Assembly: GCA_937889485.1 (NCBI GenBank)
Contig: CALAPG010000194.1
Coordinates: 1 to 8,904, forward strand
Length of the DNA stretch: 8,904 bases
DNA from: an uncultured Moraxella sp.
GTDB lineage: Bacteria; Pseudomonadota; Gammaproteobacteria; Pseudomonadales; Moraxellaceae
Direction: 5' to 3'
In this document: positions 1-6,823 of the stretch, piece by piece
Position numbering within the stretch: position 1 is the stretch's first letter
Layout of the letters: the number at the start of each line of letters is the position of its first letter
Program-made: the position numbers and the translations under genes
The notes under the pieces: model-generated
Seen by the model: only the letters and a program-made list of their open reading frames with translations
What the model was told of the DNA's origin: nothing
Database searches by the model: none

Positions 1-21
1 TGTTTGTAGCGTGAGCACCCA

Positions 22-51
22 AAAAGCCCAACTAAATCTAGTTGGGCTTTT
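22..51. terminator. Bidirectional intrinsic terminator downstream of rho
   Basis: A perfect 13-bp inverted repeat (arms 22-34 and 39-51, AAAAGCCCAACTA / TAGTTGGGCTTTT) encloses a 4-nt loop. The arms are GC-rich in the middle and end in A and T runs, so RNA from either strand would be a hairpin followed by U's. It lies 53 nt beyond the rho stop codon, so it should end the minus-strand rho transcript. It could also end a plus-strand gene arriving from left of the window. Positions 1-21 and 52-104 show nothing else I can name. Confidence 0.85.
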
Positions 52-104
52 GGTTTTGAGGGAATAGCGCTGTTATTATATTGAAAGCTGGTCAATAATT
101 GTAC

Positions 105-1373
105 CTAGGCTTTGTCTTTGCGTGTCATTTGTTCAAAGAACTCATCATTGGTTTTTGAGTCTTTGAGCTTTTCAAGTAAAAATTCGGTGGCTTGCAGTTC
201 GTCCATAGGATGTAATAATTTGCGTAAAATCCATACCTTACGTAGCATGGCTTCATCCATGAGTCGCTCTTCACGGCGTGTGCCCGATTTTTTGATGTTG
301 ATAGCAGGGAAAACCCGTTTTTCTGCAATATCGCGTTCTAGGGTGATTTCTTGGTTGCCCGTGCCTTTGAATTCTTCAAAAATCACGTTGTCCATTTTAC
401 TGCCCGTGTCAATGAGGGCGGTTGATATAATAGTAAGGCTCCCGCCTTCTTCGACATTACGGGCTGCCCCAAAAAAGCGTTTTGGGCGCTCGAGTGCATT
501 GGCGTCCACGCCGCCTGTTAATACCTTGCCAGATGAAGGGATGACGGTGTTATAAGCGCGAGCCAGACGGGTAATAGAATCTAGCAAAATCACCACATCT
601 TGTTTGTGCTCAACAAGGCGTTTGGCTTTTTCGATGACCATCTCAGCCACTTGTACGTGGCGGGCAGGGGGTTCATCAAAGGTAGAAGCCACAACTTCAC
701 CGCGCACTGTACGCTGCATTTCGGTGACTTCTTCGGGGCGCTCATCAATTAGCAGTACAATCAGATAACATTCTGGGTTGTTTTTGGTAATCGATTGGGC
801 AATCGATTGCAGCAGGACGGTTTTACCTGCTTTTGGGGGCGCCACAATAATGGAACGCTGACCTTTACCGATGGGGGCAATCAAATCAATAATACGCCCT
901 GTCAAATCTTCGGTGGTGCCGTTACCTAGCTCAAGGCGCAATTGTTTGGTAGGAAATAAGGGCGTCAGGTTTTCAAAGATGAGTTTATGGCGTGAGCGGT
1001 CAGGGGTATCAAAGTTGATTTCGTTGACTTTGAGTAGGGCAAAATAGCGCTCTGAATCTTTGGGCGGGCGAATCGTGCCTGCAATAGAGTCCCCCGTTTT
1101 GAGGTTAAAGCGGCGAATTTGGCTGGGACTGACATAAATATCATCGGGGCCGGCAAGGTACGAGCCTTCCGAGGAGCGTAAAAATCCAAAGCCATCGGGC
1201 AATATCTCTAATACGCCATCACCATAGATGGCCTCGCCGTTACGGGCATGGGTTTTTAAAATCGCAAAAATGATATCTTGTTTGCGACTACGGGCCATAT
1301 TTTCAAGACCCATCTGTTCGCTAATCAACAACAATTCAGCAATCGATTTTCTTTTGAGTTCAGTCAAATTCAT
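105..1373 (-). CDS. rho: Transcription termination factor Rho
   Basis: Hexameric RNA-dependent ATPase and helicase that loads on C-rich unstructured RNA and ends transcription. At 422 residues it is close to the 419 of E. coli Rho and nearly collinear with it. The N-terminal domain opens with MNLTELK. The primary RNA-binding fold carries DGFGFLR at 60-66 and [10 protein letters not shown] at 80-89. The ATPase core has Walker A APPKAGKT at 178-185, the catalytic Glu in DERPEE (E211), Walker B VVILLDS at 260-266, the Q-loop around SGKVLTGG (281-288), the R-loop DTGSK (322-326) and the arginine finger in SGTRREE (R366). The residues around the bicyclomycin pocket look intact, so a functional Rho is expected. 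The ATG has no clear Shine-Dalgarno sequence, only AT-rich sequence upstream, but it matches the family N-terminus exactly. It has its own promoter and a long leader, separated from upstream trxA by a terminator. Autoregulation through the leader is known for E. coli rho and is inferred here. Confidence 0.98.
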   Translation of the reverse strand: MNLTELKRKSIAELLLISEQMGLENMARSRKQDIIFAILKTHARNGEAIYGDGVLEILPDGFGFLRSSEGSYLAGPDDIYVSPSQIRRFNLKTGDSIAGTIRPPKDSERYFALLKVNEINFDTPDRSRHKLIFENLTPLFPTKQLRLELGNGTTEDLTGRIIDLIAPIGKGQRSIIVAPPKAGKTVLLQSIAQSITKNNPECYLIVLLIDERPEEVTEMQRTVRGEVVASTFDEPPARHVQVAEMVIEKAKRLVEHKQDVVILLDSITRLARAYNTVIPSSGKVLTGGVDANALERPKRFFGAARNVEEGGSLTIISTALIDTGSKMDNVIFEEFKGTGNQEITLERDIAEKRVFPAINIKKSGTRREERLMDEAMLRKVWILRKLLHPMDELQATEFLLEKLKDSKTNDEFFEQMTRKDKA

Positions 1374-1582
1374 AAATAAATCATCAATAACTAATTTTGA
1401 GCCGCCTTGAGCCCGAGCAGTGTACTATTTTGATAGCATAGACACAGTGTTGGTATCAGACAGCGTTTGAAGAGAGTATAAAAGAGAAAAAGCGCGTTTT
1501 AAAATGATTAACCAAGCGTTGAAGACATACAGGAAGGAAAGTCATAACGTTGCGTTAAGCACATCGACTAGATAAGTTGGTG
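1374..1582 (-). promoter_or_regulatory. rho 5' leader, C-rich and G-poor, possible Rho-dependent attenuator
   Basis: This is the untranslated stretch between the predicted rho transcription start (about 1582) and the rho ATG. Read on the minus strand, 1582-1393 contains by hand count about 48 C and 29 G. The poorest G content is in the pyrimidine-rich part around 1450-1540, with many CT and TC dinucleotides and little evident secondary structure. Such sequence is what Rho binds. E. coli rho is attenuated by Rho itself in its leader, so the same role is inferred here; the sequence does not prove it. A weak 29-codon reading frame lies inside (1456-1545). Confidence 0.4.
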
Positions 1583-1588
1583 TTATAC

Positions 1589-1618
1589 ACTATACGTCTT
1601 GACATATTCGTTTGTCAA
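1589..1618 (-). promoter_or_regulatory. Candidate sigma70 promoter of rho
   Basis: On the minus strand there is a perfect -35 box TTGACA (1613-1618), an 18-bp spacer and a -10 box TATAGT (1589-1594, 5 of 6 consensus bases). Transcription would start near 1582, giving a leader of about 209 nt. It sits just downstream (in the minus direction) of the trxA terminator, so rho can be transcribed on its own. This is the best promoter match I found in the window. Confidence 0.65.
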
Positions 1619-1631
1619 TGTATGCCAATAA

Positions 1632-1677
1632 AAAACCGTGAAAATTTACGCAAAGATAGGTAAAAGTTCACGGTTTT
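1632..1677 (-). terminator. Intrinsic terminator of trxA
   Basis: Perfect 11-bp arms AAAACCGTGAA (1632-1642) and TTCACGGTTTT (1667-1677) enclose a 2x2 internal loop and a second 5-bp helix, TTTAC/GTAAA (1645-1649 with 1660-1664). On the minus strand the hairpin runs straight into a run of six T's and then ATTGG, a good terminator tail. It lies 68 nt past the trxA stop and just before the rho promoter. The segment between the trxA stop and this hairpin (1678-1745) shows no feature I recognise. Confidence 0.8.
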
Positions 1678-1745
1678 GGCGCTAATTGGGTCTTTGACAG
1701 CATTAAACGTTGCCAAGCACGACCCACAAGCGGCGACTCAGGGGG

Positions 1746-2069
1746 CTATAAGTGTTTGTCTAATAATGCGGCGAGCTGTGCTTTTGGCTGCATGCCCATA
1801 GTAGCGTCAACTTTTTCGCCATTTTTGAAGACAAATAAGGTAGGAATGCTACGAATACCGTATTGGGCTGCCAAGTTTGGGTTTTGGTCAACGTCAATTT
1901 TGACAATGCGCGCTTTGTTGGCGTATTCGCCTGATAGCTCATCTAATACGGGGGCAATGGCTTTACAGGGTCCACACCAAGTTGCCCAAAAGTCAACAAG
2001 GACAGGCACGTCAGATTGTAGGACAGCTTTTTCAAAAGTATTTTCATCTGCATGAATGACAGAAGACAT
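1746..2069 (-). CDS. trxA: Thioredoxin 1
   Basis: Small cytoplasmic dithiol protein that reduces protein disulfides and is itself reduced by thioredoxin reductase. The 107 residues have the usual length and order of E. coli TrxA: buried acid D26 in VDFWA, active site WCGPC at 31-35 and the cis-proline loop SIPT with P76. The longest open frame begins at a GTG at 2075, but that GTG overlaps a strong Shine-Dalgarno sequence (GAGGAG, 2075-2080). This places translation at the ATG at 2067-2069, five bases further on, and gives the family-like N-terminus MSSVIHAD. The gene is followed by its own hairpin terminator and then rho on the same strand; trxA next to rho is an old gammaproteobacterial neighbourhood. 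It diverges from ppx across a 459-bp region. Confidence 0.97.
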   Translation of the reverse strand: MSSVIHADENTFEKAVLQSDVPVLVDFWATWCGPCKAIAPVLDELSGEYANKARIVKIDVDQNPNLAAQYGIRSIPTLFVFKNGEKVDATMGMQPKAQLAALLDKHL

Positions 2070-2165
2070 AATCACTCCTCGGGGGTTGTTTTATAAGGGG
2101 CTAAGGTCAGCGGATAATGGGTGATGGTGCTATTTTTATGGCTTCACTATACTCACCCATGGGGC

Positions 2166-2220
2166 TACCTAATTGGTTTTATGGTTTTATCATATCATAA
2201 TACCAGCCAAAAATTAGGTA
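2166..2220. repeat. Inverted pair of TACCTAATT elements around the predicted trxA start site
   Basis: TACCTAATT at 2166-2174 and its exact reverse complement at 2212-2220 form a 9-bp inverted pair with centres 46 bp apart. A third exact copy in the forward orientation is at 2500-2508, just upstream of ppx. Between the pair lies an 8-bp tandem repeat (TGGTTTTA twice, 2174-2189). The copies flank the candidate trxA -10 box, a geometry that would suit a DNA-binding regulator. No regulator is identified, so function is inference. Confidence 0.4.
2197..2205 (-). promoter_or_regulatory. Candidate extended -10 promoter of trxA
   Basis: On the minus strand TGG is followed directly by TATTAT (2197-2202), an extended -10 element (TGn plus 5 of 6 consensus). 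The matching -35 position (2220-2225, ACCAAT) is poor, which extended -10 promoters tolerate. Transcription would start near 2190, leaving a trxA leader of about 120 nt. Confidence 0.4.
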
Positions 2221-2240
2221 TTGGTATGGTTAATTGTTCT

Positions 2241-2253
2241 TATCACTGTGATA
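2241..2253. promoter_or_regulatory. 13-bp palindrome TATCACTGTGATA, possible operator
   Basis: Perfect 6-bp arms (TATCAC / GTGATA) are separated by a single base. A one-base centre cannot form an RNA hairpin, so if it means anything it is a two-fold symmetric protein-binding site. It lies upstream of the predicted trxA promoter and more than 200 bp upstream of ppx. I cannot assign a regulator. Confidence 0.25.
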
Positions 2254-2259
2254 GAAAAC

Positions 2260-2287
2260 ATCAATAGCTTAAAATCAATAGCTTAAA
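2260..2287. repeat. Tandem 14-bp duplication in the trxA/ppx gap
   Basis: The unit ATCAATAGCTTAAA occurs twice without interruption (2260-2273 and 2274-2287). It is probably a recent slippage duplication in non-coding AT-rich DNA, although it also duplicates whatever site the unit may carry. Confidence 0.7.
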
Positions 2288-2348
2288 AATGTCACACAGG
2301 ATTGAGAGAATAGGCGTGAAGGTAGGGCTGCAGGTAAAGGTATAGCCC

Positions 2349-2366
2349 CCAAATTAGACAATTTGG
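2349..2366. other. Small hairpin in the trxA/ppx gap
   Basis: CCAAATT (2349-2355) and AATTTGG (2360-2366) form a 7-bp stem with a 4-nt loop. Neither strand has a T tract after it, so it is not an intrinsic terminator. The rest of the gap between 2288 and 2455 shows no gene, promoter or repeat that I can support. Confidence 0.25.
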
Positions 2367-2455
2367 CTCAACAAAAAATAGGTGTGGTTTGCCACGGGTT
2401 TTATAAGTGTGGGGCAATGCTGATACCCGAAACAACGGCGGATAAATAAAATGGC

Positions 2456-2485
2456 TTGTCACTGTGCCACTAAAATGCGTAAAAT
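2456..2485 (+). promoter_or_regulatory. Candidate sigma70 promoter of ppx
   Basis: TTGTCA (2456-2461, 5 of 6) and TAAAAT (2480-2485, 5 of 6) are separated by 18 bp. A start near 2492 would give a leader of about 37 nt. The third TACCTAATT copy (2500-2508) would fall just downstream of the start site, where a bound repressor could block it; this last point is inference. Confidence 0.45.
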
Positions 2486-2528
2486 GGAGATATTTTAATT
2501 ACCTAATTTAACTAACCCTAAGTGACAT

Positions 2529-4049
2529 ATGCCCGACTTACTTGCTGATAATGAACTCATGGCCGCCATTGATATTGGTTCTAATAGCTTTCATCTTGCC
2601 ATTGCACGTTTGGATCATGGCGAGGTGAGAAAATTAGCGTCAATGTCAGAAAAAGTGCAGCTTGCCGCTGGGCTCAATGAACATAATTATCTATCACAAG
2701 AAGCCCAAAAACGGGGTTTGGACTGTTTGGCGCGTTTTGTGGGGCGTTTAGATGCGGTATCGCCGCAGCGGTTACGCATTGTGGCCACCAACGCGCTGCG
2801 CCAAGCCAAGAACGCCGACGAGTTTATTCGTGAAGCCAATTTGATTTTGCCCAAACCGCTTGAAGTGATTGCTGGGCGTGAAGAAGCGCGTTTAATTTAT
2901 TTGGGGGTTTCACATACCAATGCCAGTACCGACAAGCGTTTGGTTATTGACATTGGCGGCGGTTCGACGGAGTTTATTATTGGAAAAGGGTTTGACCCGA
3001 TTTTGACAGAAAGCCTACAAATGGGCTGTGTGGCATTTACCAAAGCGTATTTTGCAGATGGACATATTACCGAAAAAGCCTTTGATAAAGCCATTGCTGC
3101 CGCCCGCAAAGAGGTGTTGGGCATTAGCCGATTGTACCAAAAAACAGGCTGGGACAGTGTTACAGGCTCCAGTGGTACCATCAAAGCGATTAACCAAATT
3201 TTGGTGCAATTAGGTTTGGCAGATGAGCATGCTCGCGTCACTTATCAAGGTGTCAAAGAAATTCAAAAGCTGTTAATCAAAGCCAAACATACCGATCATA
3301 TTAATTTTGCCGATATCAAAGATACCCGTAAGGCGGTGCTACCTGCAGGTGTGGCAGTCCTGCTCGCTGCCATGAACGTACTGGGCATTGATACCATCTC
3401 GTATTCTGATGGCGCGCTGCGTGAAGGCGTGATGTATGACATGCTTGGGCGTTTTGCTAGCGAAGATGTGCGTGACCGTAGCGTGCAGGCATTGATGACG
3501 CGTTACTCGGTGGATAGAAAACAAGCCAAACGGGTGGTGCGTACCACACAGCAGCTATTTGACCAAGTCAAAAACCGCTTGGGTCTGGACGAAGAAGACG
3601 CCGATTTGCTGCGCCGCGGCGCGTATTTGTATGAAATTGGTTTGGCAATCAGTCACAGTAGCTACCACCGTCATAGCGCGTATTTACTTGAAAATTCAGA
3701 CATTGATGGTTTTTCACAAGTGGATAAGACACGGCTAGCCCAATTGGTAATGCACCACCGCCGTAAGCTCAAAGCGGATGGTTTTGAAGAAGTCAAAATG
3801 GTGGGCGGTGATAGTTTGGTGTATCTAACCTTGCTGTTACGTTTGGCGGTGCTAGTGCATCACAGCCGTAGTAAGCATGAAAGCCTACCCATCCAGCTAC
3901 TTGCCAAAGACAATCACACGTGGCACATTGCCGTCAATATGGCAGATGACAATGCCAAAGTGGTGCTGTCAGACTTGCAAGATGAAATTGATATTTGGCA
4001 AAAATGGGGCATTAATTTGGTAGTGGATACCTACGAAGCAAGCGCTTAA
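2529..4049 (+). CDS. ppx: Exopolyphosphatase (Ppx/GppA family)
   Basis: Enzyme that removes terminal phosphate from inorganic polyphosphate. The 506 residues are close to E. coli Ppx (513). The N-terminal actin-like ATPase fold starts with AAIDIGSNSFHLAIARL (12-28). It continues with GREEARL at 116-122, holding the catalytic glutamate region, the second phosphate loop IDIGGGSTE (140-148) and GSSGTIKA (213-220). SDGALREGVMYDML at 293-306 leads into the helical, HD-like C-terminal half with HRHSAYLLENSD (380-391) and an HHRRK cluster (409-413). Several of these (IARL, GGGSTE, SDGALREG, HRHSAY) match E. coli Ppx rather than GppA, so Ppx is preferred; GppA-type pppGpp hydrolysis cannot be excluded, since related enzymes are often bifunctional. 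The Shine-Dalgarno sequence is weak. It is divergent from trxA, and no ppk is next to it. Confidence 0.93.
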   Translation: MPDLLADNELMAAIDIGSNSFHLAIARLDHGEVRKLASMSEKVQLAAGLNEHNYLSQEAQKRGLDCLARFVGRLDAVSPQRLRIVATNALRQAKNADEFIREANLILPKPLEVIAGREEARLIYLGVSHTNASTDKRLVIDIGGGSTEFIIGKGFDPILTESLQMGCVAFTKAYFADGHITEKAFDKAIAAARKEVLGISRLYQKTGWDSVTGSSGTIKAINQILVQLGLADEHARVTYQGVKEIQKLLIKAKHTDHINFADIKDTRKAVLPAGVAVLLAAMNVLGIDTISYSDGALREGVMYDMLGRFASEDVRDRSVQALMTRYSVDRKQAKRVVRTTQQLFDQVKNRLGLDEEDADLLRRGAYLYEIGLAISHSSYHRHSAYLLENSDIDGFSQVDKTRLAQLVMHHRRKLKADGFEEVKMVGGDSLVYLTLLLRLAVLVHHSRSKHESLPIQLLAKDNHTWHIAVNMADDNAKVVLSDLQDEIDIWQKWGINLVVDTYEASA

Positions 4050-4076
4050 AACGCGCAACGCGATCAATCAATCAAC

Positions 4077-4102
4077 ACAGGCGACTTGATTCAGTCGCCT
4101 GT
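4077..4102 (+). terminator. Hairpin after ppx, weak terminator or attenuator before accA
   Basis: A perfect 10-bp stem (4077-4086 with 4093-4102, ACAGGCGACT / AGTCGCCTGT) with a 6-nt loop is followed by only a short TTTAA tail. It lies 27 nt past the ppx stop and 41 nt before the accA ATG. The short T tract suggests partial termination, so some ppx transcripts may run on into accA. I see no convincing separate accA promoter between the hairpin and the gene. Confidence 0.6.
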
Positions 4103-4143
4103 TTAATACGTCATTACTGTAGTCAATCAAGGGAATAACGACA

Positions 4144-4953
4144 ATGAGTGTTTGGGAAAAAGTGCAATTAGCACGTCATGCAAAACGACCATTATTTTTG
4201 GACTATGCCAACCAACTATTTACCGAGTTTGATGTACTGCAAGGTGATAGAGCCTACGCGGATGATAAGGCAATTTTGGGCGGTATGGCAATGTTTAATG
4301 ACCAGCCTGTCATGTTGATAGGGCAACACCGTGGGCGTAGCACCCGCGAGCGTATCGAGTACAACTTTGGTATGGCAAACCCCGAAGGTTACCGTAAAGT
4401 GGTTAGACTGGTGCAAATGGCAGAGCGTTTTAAATTGCCCGTGTTGACCTTTATTGACACCCAAGGGGCGTATCCTGGGGTGGGCGCTGAAGAACGCGGT
4501 CAAGCCCAAGCGATTGCCCAAAGCATTGCCGTATTTTCATCACTTAAAGTGCCTGTGATTGCCACGGTGATTGGAGAAGGTGGCTCAGGTGGCGCGCTTG
4601 CCATTGGGGTTGCCGACCGTATTAATATGCTAGAAAACAGTATTTATTCGGTGATTTCGCCAGAAGGCTGCGCCTCAATTTTATGGAAAACTGCAGAAAA
4701 AGCCCCACAAGCCAGTGAAGCCTTAAAACTAAGCGCGGCAAATTTGCAGTCACTGGGACTCATTGATGAGGTCATCAGCGAGGGAGAAGGCGCGCATATT
4801 GATAGCCATGCTGCCATGACCAACCTCAAAATCACCCTTGAACAGCAGTTGGCTGTGTTGATGGCATTGGACGAAGATACCCGTTTGCAGCAGCGCTATG
4901 ACAAGCTGATGACTTTTAACTCTAGCATATCTTTACCCAAAGCTTCGGCTTAA
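4144..4953 (+). CDS. accA: Acetyl-CoA carboxylase carboxyltransferase subunit alpha
   Basis: AccA pairs with AccD to transfer the carboxyl group from carboxybiotin (on AccB) to acetyl-CoA, making malonyl-CoA for fatty-acid synthesis in the cytoplasm. The crotonase-like core is clear: QLARHAKRP at 8-16, [11 protein letters not shown] at 34-44, [11 protein letters not shown] at 75-85, [11 protein letters not shown] at 110-120, the glycine-rich oxyanion region [12 protein letters not shown] at 144-155 and [11 protein letters not shown] at 172-182. At 269 residues it lacks about 50 N-terminal residues of the 319-residue E. coli protein. An in-frame TAG at 4120-4122 rules out an upstream start, and AAGGGA (4129-4134) is a good Shine-Dalgarno sequence. 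A short AccA is, as I recall, normal in Moraxellaceae. Position 107 is Gln (DTQGAYPG) where E. coli has Pro. No accD is in view. Confidence 0.96.
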   Translation: MSVWEKVQLARHAKRPLFLDYANQLFTEFDVLQGDRAYADDKAILGGMAMFNDQPVMLIGQHRGRSTRERIEYNFGMANPEGYRKVVRLVQMAERFKLPVLTFIDTQGAYPGVGAEERGQAQAIAQSIAVFSSLKVPVIATVIGEGGSGGALAIGVADRINMLENSIYSVISPEGCASILWKTAEKAPQASEALKLSAANLQSLGLIDEVISEGEGAHIDSHAAMTNLKITLEQQLAVLMALDEDTRLQQRYDKLMTFNSSISLPKASA

Positions 4954-5241
4954 CCCGCTACTAAGTAGGATAAACCGTCTCGTAGCAAATATTGACTATC
5001 GGTTGTTGTGAGATGGTGTTCTAAAAAGTACGCTAATAAAAAGCATGCCAAAAACTTGCAGGGTGTATTTGCTTTATGATTAACATCTTTAGGTTAACGG
5101 TGCGCAAACTATTTGCTAAGATTTGCAGCGACAGCCTACTTTTTAGACTGTCCTCCTTGGTTAGCAGGACTATTTGCCTATGTTACTCACTGAGATTTAT
5201 TCACTGATTTTTCTTACTTTTCACGTCTTTAAACTGTTTTT
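4954..5241. other. 288-bp gap between accA and tilS, nothing firm
   Basis: No gene and no strong terminator or promoter is visible. Only weak structures occur: 5-bp arms GACAG/CTGTC (5130-5134 with 5148-5152) and GTCCT/AGGAC (5150-5154 with 5166-5170), which share bases and so exclude one another. The hexamer ATTTGC recurs four times between about 5065 and 5177. Because accA has no clear terminator, tilS may be read from upstream transcripts, or its promoter is too weak to recognise by eye. Confidence 0.4.
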
Positions 5242-6633
5242 ATGTCACCTGTTTTAGCTGCCGTTTGGCACAGTTATCAGCAGTATATCCTAGCGCATCC
5301 GCATTTTTGTGACAAAATTTATGTGGCTTGTAGTGGCGGGCGCGATTCGATGGCGCTATTGGTGGCTTGTCACCAGTTAGGCCTACCTGTGCATGCTATT
5401 CATGTGAATCATCGGCTACAGGCAGTGAGTGATGGATGGCAGCAGGGCGTGGTGGATTTTTGCAAGGCTTACCAAATTCCTATAGACAGTGTGAGGATTG
5501 ATTGGGCGGCGGCACCTGCCCGTGTCAATGAGCAGGATGCACGTAGCGCTCGCTATCGGGCGATTTTGCAAGTAGCAGGTAGGCATGGCATTATTGCACT
5601 GGCGCATCATGCTAATGACCAAGCCGAAACGCTGCTGATGAATTTGTGCCAAGGCACGGGACTTGCGGGTATGACGGGCATGGCAGCGCTCAGTGAGCAA
5701 TTAGAGTTTGGCGAGCCAATGTGGCTATGGCGACCTCTGCTCACGGTGCCACAGGCAAGTATCACTGAGTTTGTGACCATGGAAGGGGTTTGTTATGTGG
5801 ATGACCCTACCAATTTTGGTGAAGATAATCAGCGTGCGTTTTTACGCAACCAAATCCTACCCTTGTTGGCACAGCGTTTTCCAAAACTCATTGATAATCT
5901 TTGCCGTAGCCAAACCAACTTGCGCGAGGCGAAAACTATCGTAGATGCCCAGAGTGAGGCGGATTTGGTAAGCTGTCAGTTGTCACAAGGTTGGACACGC
6001 CACCAGCAGCGCCTCAATGTGTGCAAGCTACAGGCGTTGCCAGCGGCAAGACGCTTTAGTCTGCTGCACCGCTGGGTTAAGGGTGATGAAAAATTTGCCC
6101 CCAATCGCCAAATGATGCAAAAAATTGAGCAGTTGCTTGATCTGGCAAAACCCGATCAACAGGCGATTTTGCAGTGGCAAGGTATTGAGATTCGAAAATA
6201 CCGAGGTACGTTATACCGTTTGGCGCCTTGTTATGCCAAAGCGATACAGCAAAGCGCGTTGGGCGGCAAGCCGTTGCACTGTTTGGTTGAAGTAGATGCA
6301 CCGTTTGGGATTGAGCCAGTGGCGCCCAATCAATCGTTTCAGTTATTGTCACAGCCGTTTCACCAATCTTTCAAAAAAATCTGTCAACGCTTTGAGGTTC
6401 CAAGCTGGGAGCGCGGCTTTGCTCGTGTGGTAACTTGTCAAAAATTGCCAGTAAGCGGCGCTGCTGATTACACTGACCGCGCTGATATGCCTCACTTACC
6501 CACTATGTTGCCATGTCGCTCTCTTGTGGCGTTATTGCTGCCGACGGTTAGCGTCTGGTTGGTAGACGCCAAGGCGTGTGGGTTGCCAATACAGGCGCCT
6601 TGCCCTTGGCGCTTGCTAGATAAGCTTAGTTAG
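5242..6633 (+). CDS. tilS: tRNA(Ile)-lysidine synthetase
   Basis: TilS adds lysine to C34 of the CAU-anticodon tRNA-Ile using ATP, so that it is charged with isoleucine and reads AUA. The N-terminal PP-loop ATPase domain has SGGRDS at 31-36, HVNHRLQ at 54-60, RSARYRAI at 101-108 and AHHANDQAETLL at 121-132. YVDDPTNF (185-192) and RAFLRNQILPLL (198-209) follow and are typical of the family. The middle substrate-recognition region is less conserved, and the C-terminal domain shows QSFKKICQRFEVPSWER (375-391). At 463 residues it is somewhat longer than the E. coli protein. The usual HHxDDQxET has Asn at 125 in place of the first Asp. The ATG has no Shine-Dalgarno sequence and is preceded by T-rich sequence, but an in-frame TAA at 5230-5232 excludes upstream starts and the next Met lies beyond the ATP site. 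Confidence 0.95.
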   Translation: MSPVLAAVWHSYQQYILAHPHFCDKIYVACSGGRDSMALLVACHQLGLPVHAIHVNHRLQAVSDGWQQGVVDFCKAYQIPIDSVRIDWAAAPARVNEQDARSARYRAILQVAGRHGIIALAHHANDQAETLLMNLCQGTGLAGMTGMAALSEQLEFGEPMWLWRPLLTVPQASITEFVTMEGVCYVDDPTNFGEDNQRAFLRNQILPLLAQRFPKLIDNLCRSQTNLREAKTIVDAQSEADLVSCQLSQGWTRHQQRLNVCKLQALPAARRFSLLHRWVKGDEKFAPNRQMMQKIEQLLDLAKPDQQAILQWQGIEIRKYRGTLYRLAPCYAKAIQQSALGGKPLHCLVEVDAPFGIEPVAPNQSFQLLSQPFHQSFKKICQRFEVPSWERGFARVVTCQKLPVSGAADYTDRADMPHLPTMLPCRSLVALLLPTVSVWLVDAKACGLPIQAPCPWRLLDKLS

Positions 6634-6688
6634 CGTTGCCTCATCGTTACAGATAGCGCAAAAGCGGCTGCTAATGACTGGGTCAAAA

Positions 6689-6717
6689 TTGTCATCAAAA
6701 ATCCGTGTAGGTATGTT
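6689..6717 (+). promoter_or_regulatory. Candidate promoter of proC
   Basis: TTGTCA (6689-6694, 5 of 6) lies 17 bp from TATGTT (6712-6717, 4 of 6). It would give a proC leader of about 100 nt. The remainder of the 190-bp tilS-proC gap (6634-6823) contains only the proC ribosome binding site. Confidence 0.35.
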
Positions 6718-6823
6718 AGACTTATTTGCTCAGCAATCACCCTAAGTTCTCAGCATTTAAACGGCATTTTGCTAGTATTTTTTAACCCAGACCGCCTAGC
6801 CAACTTCACAAAAAGGACGCTTT

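Noticed and set aside
112..555. A 147-codon plus-strand frame inside rho
   Set aside because: It is fully antisense to the well-conserved rho gene and its translation resembles no protein I know, so it is a shadow frame.
2070..2075. GTG at 2075 as the trxA start
   Set aside because: It overlaps the Shine-Dalgarno sequence itself; the ATG at 2069 is properly spaced and gives the family N-terminus.
2288..2455. Small RNA gene in the trxA/ppx gap
   Set aside because: A 7-bp hairpin is present, but there is no promoter plus terminator pair framing a transcript, so I cannot support it.
5130..5170. Two mutually exclusive 5-bp hairpins before tilS, considered as a riboswitch or attenuator
   Set aside because: The stems are too short, there is no T tract, and no known aptamer core is visible; chance pairing is likely.
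5065..5177. Four ATTTGC hexamers upstream of tilS
   Set aside because: Spacing is irregular and the hexamer is short and AT-rich, and it also turns up elsewhere in the window (about 6722), so it is probably chance.
6613..6634. Palindromic TAAGCTTA at the tilS stop, considered as a terminator
   Set aside because: The palindrome is AT-rich, has no loop, is interrupted beyond its centre and is not followed by T's.
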